Source: Linnemannia elongata
Taxonomy: Eukaryota; Mortierellomycota; Mortierellomycetes; Mortierellales; Mortierellaceae
DNA length: 64,000 nt
Direction: 5' to 3'
NCBI GenBank assembly: GCA_036320915.1
Contig: JAXBDG010000015.1
Location: forward strand, 868,001 to 932,000
Shown in pieces: positions 1 through 10,447 of this stretch (within the stretch, counting starts at the first letter, position 1; each line of letters begins with the position of its first letter). The translations under genes and the position numbers were made by a program. The notes below the pieces were generated by a model that made no database searches, had not been told where the DNA came from, and worked only from the letters and a program-made list of their open reading frames with translations.

Positions 1-408
1 TTATTGTTTGTTTGGAGTCCACTGTTGTTGTTATTTTCTTTGCCCTATTTCTTTTTTTGCCATTTCTTTTGTTCAACTGTTTATCACCCCCATCCATTCC
101 ATAACGCACACTCGACATACCTTGTACAGCGCACCATTCACTCCTCTTTCTTGCAGTTGCTTTCCAACAATTATTTTGTTATCACTCTCTTTCTCACTTT
201 TATTTAATTCTATTCATTTTTTTTGGCTGTTGCATCACGTTTCTCTTTTTTTTCGACTCATATTTTTTTTGACTTCATTCTTGTACATGTACCATCTCCC
301 TCCTTTTCTTTTCTATCACATTGACACATTAAAAACGTAACCCCTTCTGGCGCCATGGCTATCTCTCATGTTTTGGCACGCATTCTAAGTTGATTATTAT
401 TGGATATT
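1..408. other. Left flank, no gene recognised
   Basis: Pyrimidine-rich sequence downstream of the DSF2-like gene, which ends at 409 on the minus strand. The open frames here are runs of Phe, Leu and Ser from T-rich DNA with no domain. It probably contains the 3' UTR of that gene and perhaps the 5' flank of a gene outside the window. Confidence 0.5.
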
Positions 409-3292
409 TCATGGAACTGCTACGACTGAAGAAGAGGATGAAGAAGAAGGCGGGGTACGTTGGCCGCTCCAGAGGGTCCATCGACGTTTCTTCTTCTCGA
501 GTGTCTCGGAACTAGTAGGGGAAGAGATTGAAGTCGGTGTTGTGGAGGCGGCGCTTGCGGTGGTCGAGGGGCGAGGGGATGTAGGGGATGATGGCAAGGA
601 TGTGATGGTGGTGCTGTTGTTGCTGTTGTTGGAGGTGGATGTGCCATAAACTGGGGGTACAACGGTGCCTGCGGTCGCGGCTGTGACTGATGCTAGGCCT
701 GAGGCGATGCTGGTTAGGGTATATTGAGGCGATGGGATCGAAGGCGCTGATGGTGATGTTGGTGAAGAAGATGAGCTTAGGCTTGCTGTTGAGGAGCTGT
801 TGGTGTTGTTCTGGGTGATCCATGAGCCTGGGGATTTCGTACGTGAACGGACCGAGGATGGTGAAGAGGGAGATGAACACGCCGGGGTCGAGTTCGAAGA
901 CGCTGGCGGGACAGCAGAGGTGGCGATGGCAGTCTGGATGGCGGAGGTCAACCTCTTGGCGCGTTCCTTCGAGCTCCCCTTCTTTGTTCCTTGAATAGTC
1001 GCATTGGTGACGACGGATACAGATCCGATGGTGGCCGCAGCCGAGACGGCAGCGTTCTCGGCGGCGCAGTACTGATCGTATTTGGGTTTCCATATCCACG
1101 AGTTGCCCAGTTGTGAGGCTCCTTGAGCTGACGCCATGCGGTAGTATTTTGCGGATTCATACATGTCCTTTTCGATCCCGATCCCCTCGTAGTAGCAGAG
1201 CGCTGTTTCGTTCTGTGAGTCTGGGTCTCCCTATTGTTTGCGTCATTGTCAACAACAAAGAGCAGAGGTTTAGCAAAACGTAGATATTATGTGCTTCTTT
1301 TGACGTCATTTTTTTTTTCAGGGACGATGTGTACGTACCAGATCGGCGGCGATTTTGAAGTAGGTAAAGGCAACGGGTTTGTCTTTGGCAACACCCCAGC
1401 CTTTGAGATAGGACATTCCGAGCTCATACAGGGCCATGACCAGTTCCTTGCGCGCCATCGACATGGCTGCAGTGCGGTCCATACTGCCCATACGCCTCAC
1501 AGATTGCAATGGAGGTGCTCCTGCTGTAGGTTGAGTTCCTTCTGAGGAAGGTGGTGGTGGTGTGCGCGAGGAAGGGGATGATGGTGACGAGAGCGGCTGT
1601 GATCGTGGCATATTTGGGCTGCTATTATTGTTGGCACTGTTGGCGTAAACGACGGGTGCAGAGACGGCAGAGACAGTAGAAGATGCGGTAGTGGGTACTC
1701 CGTCGATGACCTTCATCTCCCCCATCGCGTACTCTGCTGCCCGTTGGAGGTAGACAATTGCTTCCTTCGGGTTTGCCCTGCATCCCTATTTTAATAATAA
1801 TAATAAAAAAAAAAAAAAAAAAAAAAAGAAAGAAAGAACGTAGGTTATTGATCATTCTTGAGTGCACGGTCAAAACCGTGGTGCCAAGTCTCGTCTTTTC
1901 TGTGTTGCGTTTCAAATCTTTCTCCACAAAAACGGGGGGGAAAAGAGGACTTACCCATCCGTGACGAAGAGAAAGTCCATACATCAATTGACCCAAGGGG
2001 TTCTCGGATTGAGCAGCCAGGCGGAAATAATGGGTAGCCTCCTCGAGTTGGTTACGTTCATGGAGCTCAATCGCCCGTTGGATGTTGTTGTCTGCTTCGG
2101 CTTCGCGTTGCTGGGCGGGGGTCAGAGGTACAACAGGTTTCTGGGAATTGGCGATGGGCAGTTGTGAAACCCCGCGCTTTTTTGAGACGCCCTGCTGTCC
2201 TTGTCCCTGCCCCTGAGATATTTCTGTTGTGTCAGCTGTTGCTCTGGCTGTTGATGAAGAGTTGTTGTTGTTGGCAGAGGGGAGTTGAGACCGCGAAGAT
2301 TGTTCAGGGGAGGAAGGCTGGTGATGTGGTTCTGAAGGCTTTTTGGAGGCCTGCAGTAATTGCGCCACCGAGGCGTTAGAAGTATTGTCAGCGGCTGCAG
2401 TGTCAGAATCGCCCTCAAACATGAACGAGGTCCCTCTCCCGCCAATGGTCCGAATCGTCGCTGTGATAGTCGTTGTCGTTATAGCTGGTACTGAGGACAA
2501 AGGAAGAGACGAAGAGGATCCAGCAACAGTCTTGGTAGTAGGCGATGCTGCTGCTCCTGTAGTAGTAACAGTGGTCGCATTCGCAACGGCAATAGGAAGA
2601 ATAGAGGGTCGGGAGGACTCCTGGCGGGCAAGGTCGATAGAAGCCTTGATGGTGCGACTCTGCTCCTTGGAGATCAAGAGATCTTCGACAGTGACCTGAA
2701 TTAAATCCGACCCCGTGCTCGAGTTGTTGATGCGTGAGGGATGACACTGCGAAAAATGACCTCCCTTTCCTTCTCCTATTCCTCCTCCTCCTGCTGTTCT
2801 TGAAAACTTATCCTCCTGCTGTTCTTCGTTGCCCCTTATTATCTCGATACTCATCCCAGAAGGAGCAGCTGTTCCCATTGCTGTCGGTTTCCCCTGCCTG
2901 TCCACACGTGGATCCTTTCCTTGGCCGCTGTTGCGCTGATCTTGATTGCAGTAATAGTCTTCATCGTCTTCGTCCGGGAATATGGGCCCACTCGTCAGGT
3001 TGGTTGGATATGCAAACTCTTCTTCAAAGTACATCGATCTATTTCACCAACAGATATAGAGTGGAGCAATCAAACAAGAGAATAGGTATTAGGTCCAGTT
3101 TCCTTCAAGCAAAGAGTGTTTCGACTGTTGTTTTTTTGGTGTTTTTTTTTTGTTCGTCAGGGCACCCTGCCCCCCGCCCATTCAAGACATCCACGTTAAT
3201 TAAGCACCATTTTAGCATGACCAAGGGTGCCCTCTTCCATTCAAGGTGCACTGGATCTTTCGACAAGGGTAAACATATTTCAAGTTTACCGC

Positions 3293-3334
<42 letters not shown>

Positions 3335-3904
3335 AGGAAGAATGCAACTTTCAATGTGATGCAAGGGGTGAAAAAGTGAGGGGGGAGGAAAGAGAAACGC
3401 TGACCAGGCAAAGAGGGGTCGAAAGAGAAGGAGAAACGTCCGACAGGGGGGGGGGAGAGAAGGTTTTCGTTTGGAGTGGCAATGGATCCCTCCACATTTA
3501 CACAACTACACCACACCATTCCCTTTTTATTAGCCATCGCTCTCTTTGTCTTTTTCAATTTCTCCTCCAACGCAGTAAAGGGTTGCTTGGGCTTCACATC
3601 TCTTTTATCAACCAGATGTAAGTGCAGCATCCCTCTCTTGATTTGCCACCTCACCCTGCTTGCACCCTGCAAAAAAATAAAGAGTGAGTTTGCTACCACA
3701 TTACCTTGGCTGGTTATCGCTGTCGTCGTCGTAGTCAATGGGAGTTGTTGTAGAGGAAGAAGAATAAGAATAAGGCAAACTGTTGAGGAGAGGCGGAGAA
3801 AGAGGTGGCTCATCATGGGCTCCTCGATCGGTAAAAACTGCAAACTCGACCGTTACTTCGGGGACGAGCGCAACGTGCAGATCCTGGCTCACTAGGGTCT
3901 CCAT
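409..3904 (-). CDS. DSF2-like Sel1-repeat protein (about 850 aa)
   Basis: Four exons join in frame: 3904-3705, 3038-1955, 1785-1339 and 1230-409. The first ~370 residues are low-complexity Ser/Thr/Gln-rich sequence. Two blocks of Sel1/TPR-like helical repeats follow. The first, from about residue 375, runs through the exon 2/3 junction (IELHERNQLEEATHYFRLAA, then PKEAIVYLQRAAEYA). The second, about 535-630, contains ELGMSYLKGWGV, GDPDSQNETALCYYEGIGI and the closing LGNSWIWKPKYD, a tail I associate with fungal DSF2-type proteins. A ~145-residue Ser/Thr linker separates the blocks, and a long Ser/Thr/Pro tail ends the protein. Sel1 proteins usually act as scaffolds; chitin-synthase activators share this fold, but nothing here shows a specific partner. 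Introns 1 and 2 carry 39- and 23-nt homopolymers that read as poly-T on the coding strand. Intron 1 is long (666 nt), so an unnoticed exon in it is possible. Confidence 0.85.
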
Positions 3905-6365
3905 TTGTAATATGTTTGGGCGTCGTTACTTGTTGTGGTTTGATGTTGTTGGATAGGAGGGATGAAGTGGGTGAATGGTTGGCTCAATTGGTGAGTTCGC
4001 TGGAAGGAATGGGAGGAGAGTGGGCGAAGTCTGGGTAATTAATGATGATTATCAAGGGGGGAGAAGGAGTGTGCTATTGAATGAAAGGAAAGCAATAATG
4101 TACTGGAGTTGAGAGAGGAGAAGAAAAAAAGAAGGGAAGGCTGCACGAATAAAAAGACTTAAGGTAAGAAAGGTGTGTGACTTGTGAAGTGCCTGTCTGT
4201 GCAATGAAGGAGGAGAAAAGGGAGGAGGAGTATAAGACGGCCTATGGTGAATGGAGTTGAATGAAGGTAGAGTAATTGTCAGAGGAGAACGAAATGAAAC
4301 GTAACGAAACGAAATGAAATGAAATGAATTGAAGAAGAAAAGCACAGACGACGACAAGAAATGGAGACGAGAAAAAAAATAAAAAATAAAAGAGGGTGAG
4401 TGAGGGTCAACCAGGGACAAAAGATGTAGAGAAGAGAGCAAAAGCGACTGCCCAGCCTTGGATGATTTTAATGCTTTTGCTGCCTCGAGCGCAAGATTGT
4501 GTTGGGTGCTCAGGTACAAACAACGTGCGCACCTAGCTCACTCAACCCACACCCTAAACCTCTTACTTATGCTGACACACCCTATCCATCCACCCACCAC
4601 CCACGCGCACATTTTTCTCGGGCTTGACTCGAGACAAACGGACAAAGGGAACCTGCGCATCGTCATCATCACACAGAGACAGGGGCAGTGACAGAGGTGT
4701 GGCAGAGACAGAGGTAAACACAGACACGGACGAAGCAAGCAAAATAAAAACAAAAACACAACCAAGTAAAACAAACAAATAAGCAAACAAAAAAAGACAG
4801 GGGAACATCAACAACAGAGAGGGAGGACAGGAATGGTATGGTAAGAGGCTGCTATTGTGGTCCTTGGCGTAGTATCGAGAGTGTATGAGTAAAAGAGTCT
4901 GATGTGATGTGATAGTGTGGTGTGTGGTCACCCATCCCATCCTCTCTTTCTGTCGCTCTTCTCTCTTCTCTCTTCTCTCCCCCTTTCCACCCTTTGTCAC
5001 ACGAGCTCAGGTGTATTTTTTTGCCTTCGTCCATCGCAAACACAACCAACCGAGAAAGAGGAAAAAGGGGGCAATTGCTGCTAGACTTCAATCTCTGCCC
5101 CCTTTCCTCCTCAATTTCGTTCTTTTTTTCTTCTCCTTCCTGACACATATGAATGTAAACACATAGCCATGTCTTTTCTATAGTTTTTTCTTTCTTTTTT
5201 GATGATACAACTGATGGTTCCAAAAAAAAAAAAAAAAAAAAAAAAATAGTCAGACAAACAAGGTCGGTGATCAACTGTTTGGCCAATCGCAGGCTGGGGT
5301 GTGATGCGCACTGTCCACTCTACTAAAATGTTGTATTTTTTTTCTCCTTTGAGCAGTGATAATAAAGTTGGCTAGCGAAGAAACCAATCAAGGGCCTCGT
5401 CCTTCTTCAATTTTCTCGATGACATTACATGACATGATATTATGATAGAGTCAATTGAAGTGGACATCCTGTTGTGGCATGGCATGGCATGGCATGCAAG
5501 CATGCTGAAGAAAGAAAAAAGAAAAAAAAAGAATACATATCCTCGCATACATGTCTCAAAAAGAGATAATAGTGAAAGGCGATAGAAAAACACAATGGGG
5601 AATGAAGATAGGCGGAAAGAAAAGGGAAGGAAGGAAAGAGAACGGGACGAAGGGGCGACATGGTCGATGCAAACAGTTATGGACATGGACATGTCCTGTA
5701 TGGGTGGATGGACATGGAGTGAAGGACATCCATCTAGAAGAACAACAACAAGACCAACAAGGCGCTGTAAGTAAGTAAACATATCAAAGGAGAGAGAGGA
5801 TGTCTGCATGTGTGTATGTGTTTATTTTTGTTGTGTGCCATATCAATGCCATAAGTTTCGATGGGTCCATACCATCCCTTCCGTCTTTCGTCTGTCCCAT
5901 CCCCATCTCATCGCTCTCTCCTCTCCCTTTTTTTATTTCTCATTTTCGTTTTATTTTGCTCTCTTCTTCCTCTCTTCCTCTTTTTCTTCTTCCTATTAAC
6001 CTTTGTCCCTCCCTTCTCCCTCTCTCCTTCTCCCCTTCTCCCTTCATCCTTCTCTCGTCACACACTCTCACTCTCACATCTTCTCTTCTCTTCAGTTCTC
6101 CACTTTTATCACAGACAACTACACATACCTTCTTCCCTTCTTACACACAGACGCAGCATACCTTCTCATTCGCACATACACACACAGCACAACCAAACAT
6201 ACAACCACATATATACATATCACACACAAACCCCTCCTCCCCCTCTTCTTCCTCCCGCTCTCTTTTTCCTCAATCCCTTCCTCTCCTTCTTCCCGCTCCT
6301 CCCTTTCCTTCCCACCTCCTTGCTTCCCTCCTTCCCTCATCAACCAGATCCCTCGATCCCCTGGA
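3905..6365. promoter_or_regulatory. Divergent intergenic/promoter region
   Basis: About 2.5 kb separate the start codons of the DSF2-like gene (minus) and the orphan gene (plus). It is low complexity: G/A-rich on the left and strongly C/T-rich from about 5870 to 6360. On the plus strand the CT-rich stretch resembles the pyrimidine-rich leaders in front of several other genes in this window (13000-13640, 40100-40470, 58250-58470). An A25 run lies at 5222-5246. Short open frames here have no recognisable content. I see no RNA gene. Confidence 0.5.
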
Positions 6366-9300
6366 ATGCAGCTCGATTCCCTACACTCTCTTCAAGATCC
6401 CTCCTCCTCCATCCATCCTAGCAAGAACAACAACAACGCGACATCGACCACTCAAGAGTCCTGCCCTGTCCCATCCTCTGAACTAGACTGTGACAGCCTC
6501 GTTGTCGCCTTTGAACCCTCGCTCCAGCCCCTCGTCCTTGACACCTTCATCCTCTCCTCCAATTCCCCAGGCTCGCCCACCCCTTCCTCAGCCTGTAGCA
6601 GCACCAGCTCCTGCAGCGATATCAGCTCCGCCAGCACCCTTGTGGACCACCACCAATTTTCACTTGACCGCTCTCTCTCCAAGAATGAAGGCACGGCCTT
6701 TTCAGTCCTCTCCAGCACCGACAAGGACAAGGACTCCTTGCTCTTCCTTGCTTTTCAAAACGACTCTGAACCCCTTGATCTCCCAAAGCAGCCCTGTCTC
6801 CCTCTCCACCTCCACTTTCATCTCCAACAGCAACAACAAAGGCAAAACCAGCAGGAGAAGCAAGAGCAACAGGAGCAGCAGAAGCAGGAGCAAAAGTGTC
6901 TCGTGCCTCCTGCCACGACGACCTCCTCGTCTCCCATTGTAGAATCATCATCAGCACCATTGCCATCATCGATGAACTCAGATACTGCTGCCTCGGTTGC
7001 TGCTTGCTCCTCAACTTCAAGCCCTGCGCCCACGTTCGCTTCCAATTCTTTGCTATTGAGCCACCACGACCACGACTTCCATCACATCGATAACAACATC
7101 AACTGCAATCCCCACCACCCAAACAGCATGGCCGCAAGAGAGAACGAACAGTCGGAGCCAGAAATCGACAGGGACAGCGTCGTCAGCCATACCAACAGCG
7201 ACAGAGGCAATACCAATACTTATAGTCCTGACGCTATCGAGAGCCCATTGACGGCTCAACACCCACACATCATCTATTCCACCGTGCCTGCAACAACTAC
7301 ATCATCTTCTTCTTTCTCCTTGGCGTCGTCGTCAGCAAAAGCAACACGGATTAAAGCCACAAGCGCTGCGGTTGCATCTGCTGCACCCACCTCATCTGCG
7401 TCAGAATCAGACTCAGAGACCCTGGATCTGGATCTCGGCCCAACACAAGGTTTGTGCTCTCGTACGCCCAGTCTAGTCGTCTTTTTTTTCTTCTTGTTCT
7501 GTCTTCTGTTAACCTCACACTGCACATTTGCTTACACACACACTCACACCACTCACATACACAGTGCGCACACAGACACACACAGACATACCAGAAAAGC
7601 AATCGACACACACACACACACATAAAATCGTCATCTAGTCACAAAGGCACTGACCACTGTTGCCTTTTTAATATTTTTCCACTTGTCCAGCAGCAATGTT
7701 CTCTGCGCAGCTAGATTCACTTGTCGAGGACAACATGGCGAGTGTAACATCCTCCTTGACCCAAGACGATTCTCAGGAACTTCGCCTTCACCACGGTCAA
7801 TGGACCCCTTCAATGCGTGAACAAAACGCCTGTCATATCGATAATGGTTCAGACACGTCCAAGGCGAATGGACTTCGATTCAAGGATCATGCTATCGAGA
7901 CCATTGTCAGGGGTATGGGACGGGAGCGGAAGAGATCGACAAACGCCGCCTACGACGGGACATCATCGGACAGGAAGCGCAGGAAGAATCAGCCTGATTG
8001 GGGACTCAAACAATCCTCGTCTACCGTCACAACCACTTCGACAGAAACAGCTGCTCATCTCTTGAGGTTCTTGGAGAGAAGACTCGACCAACGCTACCCA
8101 AACTCAACCTCGCTATGCTCAGCGTCGAAACAACCCAGCAGGTCCCTGTTCAAGCAAAAGACCAGTCTCGACTTTGACCCACTCCACCTTTTGCACTCCT
8201 GGTCGTCACCTTCACCTCACGATGTTTCCGTCGTTCAGTCAACAACAACTCCAGCATCGCCTACTTCATCATCATCCTCTTCGTCTTCTCGCCGACGACG
8301 ACTTGTTGGACATAAGCAACCATATCACAACTCTCTTGACTGCCGGCAACAGCACGCCTCGCCTGAGAAATGCCAATGCCGCAAGCGCGGGTTCGCAGAG
8401 GCGATTGAACTTTCTCGCCCTCTTACTATGAATGCTGACATTGCCAGTCATCATCCCAACTGGATCGAGTCTATCAAAAAGCGCAAAGTTCACCAAAACG
8501 CCACCAAATGGACTTCCGCACTTTCGCCCGCGCCATATGTGCGATTACTGACACTGAGAAACTTTTGGGAAATGATGGAGCCGCGACAGGATCTTTCTTG
8601 GAGGACAGGGGATGATACCCGATTCGGGCAGGATGAATTTGAGGAGGAAGAGGAGGAAAAAGTTGAGGATGTAGAGGATGGTAAGGCCGAGATGGAGTCA
8701 ACAAATATGGACAACGGGAGTGCAATGAGATCTGCTGGTCAGAAAAGCCCAAGGAGAAACCTCCAGCAACCCAGTTGTGTCAGGATAGTGAAGCAGTACC
8801 CTTGCCCCGGACACTTTTTGAGGGGTCTGTGGGAAGAAGAACTCCGGAACCAGCGGGTGCGACAAATGATTCCAGACACTGTGAGGAAGCCCGTTCGAGG
8901 CAAGATCTACCACGCCAAGCCCATCGTGACGATGATCAAACAGAACAAGCCAAGTTTGCTCAGTCTCTTGAGTGAGCCATTGTCTTCAGCGTCCAATTCA
9001 CCAGCACCAGCAGTAGGAAGGGTATTGGATAACAGTACTGCTCAGAACAAGGATGAGACCTGTGAAGCGACCCAAGAAGCAAGCTCTACTTCATCTACCA
9101 CAGAGTTTGAGATGTCTCTCAAGAAAAAACACCGCGCCGCTGCAATCATTCGCTGTAGGTGTACGACCCATTTGCCGCTTTTTCTGTATGAACAAAGAAG
9201 AGTTTTGCGCCACCACCTTTATGCACGCGCTGTTAATATTGACTTTCCTTTGGTCATTTACCCGAAACATCTTTCTTTTAGCACATGCAATTACCGAGGG

Positions 9301-9846
9301 CTCAGACATGTCCGAGTACAAACCCTGGAAGGATGGCACGGTCACTCCTCGGCAAGGAAGTCTTCAGGCCCTCAAGGCATCACGATCTAATATCATGGAC
9401 CCTTGGCCTGTCGAGGAAGCTAAATCCAAGGATGAATGCATGCGTGTCCTCCATCGCATGCGCGAGCAACTGAACATCGTCATCAACCTTCAGAGTAAGT
9501 CTCCCTTTCTCCTCGTGAGAGTTGCATTGTTCAAAATGTGATGTTTTCAGAGGAAATTGATTCTAACAACTTGCTTTTTGTTGTTGTCAACTAAACAGTC
9601 CATTTACGCTCAATGATGAAGACGGCGCCAGCACAATGGTCATTCTTGCTATCAATTCGCCATCCAGGACAAGTTTCCATTGAATTGTTACTGGCGCTCT
9701 ATGGTCCCCACTTCATGCAGAGCAGCAACTTTAGGGCGATCGAGGAACTTCTTTGGGGTGCGAAGGGACATTCTCAGCAGACGGCACCGTCCATTGACGC
9801 TGCTGCTGCTGCCTCTTCGTCTAGCCCCACCCTTGTACAGACTTAA
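6366..9846 (+). CDS. Unrecognised Ser/Gln-rich protein (about 1002 aa)
   Basis: Four exons join in frame: 6366-7449, 7691-9154, 9282-9494 and 9599-9846. I do not recognise the family. The first ~360 residues are Ser/Thr/Pro-rich, with a Gln/Lys/Glu block (HLQQQQQRQNQQEKQEQQEQ) and several short acidic Ser clusters. Exon 2 contains a basic segment (DRKRRKNQ) that could be a nuclear localisation signal, an aromatic patch (FWEMMEPRQDLSWR), an acidic run of nine Glu/Asp around 8640-8670, and a conserved-looking region (CPGHFLRGLWEEELRNQRVR to YHAKPIVTMIKQNKPSLL). The last two exons are not low complexity and look folded: MREQLNIVINLQ, then SFLLSIRHPGQVSIELLLAL. Regular splice sites and a structured C-terminus support a real gene, perhaps a nuclear regulator; that role is inference. 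AATAAA occurs at 9913, about 65 nt past the stop. The start is the first ATG after the CT-rich leader. Confidence 0.75.
7450..7693 (+). other. Intron with tandem NAGNAG acceptor
   Basis: The intron ends in CAGCAG, so either AG keeps the frame and the proteins differ by one residue (1002 or 1001 aa). It also carries a (CA)n-rich stretch at about 7535-7622. Confidence 0.6.
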
Positions 9847-10278
9847 AACATTTCATTTCAGACTTTCGCTCTCACCTCTCTTGTAAACATTGTTGGGATT
9901 CTATGAAGCATGAAATAAAGAATTCAAACAAGCTGAACCTCATTTGTTGTATTTTACCCTTATTGTTTTTACTGAATGTGATGTGTAGAGCAATCGAATG
10001 AGTGGATGCGAGAGCGGAGGAGACGCAAATTTCAATGAGCATTGATTGGTGAGAATAAGCTGAAAGAAGAAGGGGATAAGTAAAGGAGAAAGGATAAACT
10101 GACGGAAGTGAAAAAAACGCACGTTGGCTAATTGGTGAATTTGTGGCTCAACAAGACACGAAGAAAACAAGGGCTGTAGGAAGGATAGGGTCACAAGCGG
10201 CAAAAATTCCTTTTTGGGTTTAGCGCTTTTCTCTCTCTCTCCTTCGTTCTCATCGATCACCCTTCAACTCGCAAAGGA

Positions 10279-10304
10279 CCCCCTTCACTGTACCAATGAA
10301 GGGG
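10279..10304. repeat. Perfect 8-bp inverted repeat (hairpin)
   Basis: CCCCTTCA and TGAAGGGG flank a roughly 10-nt loop, 58 nt before the snoRNA candidate. It could be part of a longer structured transcript or the terminator/processing stem of one; there is no direct evidence for either. Confidence 0.4.
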
Positions 10305-10361
10305 CTCAATAAGGGGCAAGGATCATTGTTATTGAGGAGAGTTGATCTCCAGAGTCAACGT

Positions 10362-10447
10362 GGACATATGATGATAACGACTCATAAGGGGTTCGGCCGG
10401 GGCATAGTAAGGAACGTTTAAGGCGAAGGATTTAGCTGAAAATGTCC
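10362..10447 (+). ncRNA. Candidate C/D-box snoRNA (86 nt)
   Basis: The layout matches a C/D-box snoRNA. A terminal stem strand GGACAT (10362-10367) is followed at once by a perfect C box ATGATGA (10368-10374). Sixty-one nt later comes a D box CTGA (10436-10439), then two nt, then ATGTCC (10442-10447), the exact complement of the first strand. The 16 nt before the D box (10420-10435) would be the guide. By the D+5 rule the modified base would pair with T at 10431, so it would be an adenosine. I could not identify the rRNA or snRNA target. C'/D' boxes are degenerate or absent. It lies in a gene-poor interval rather than an identifiable intron. Confidence 0.55.
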
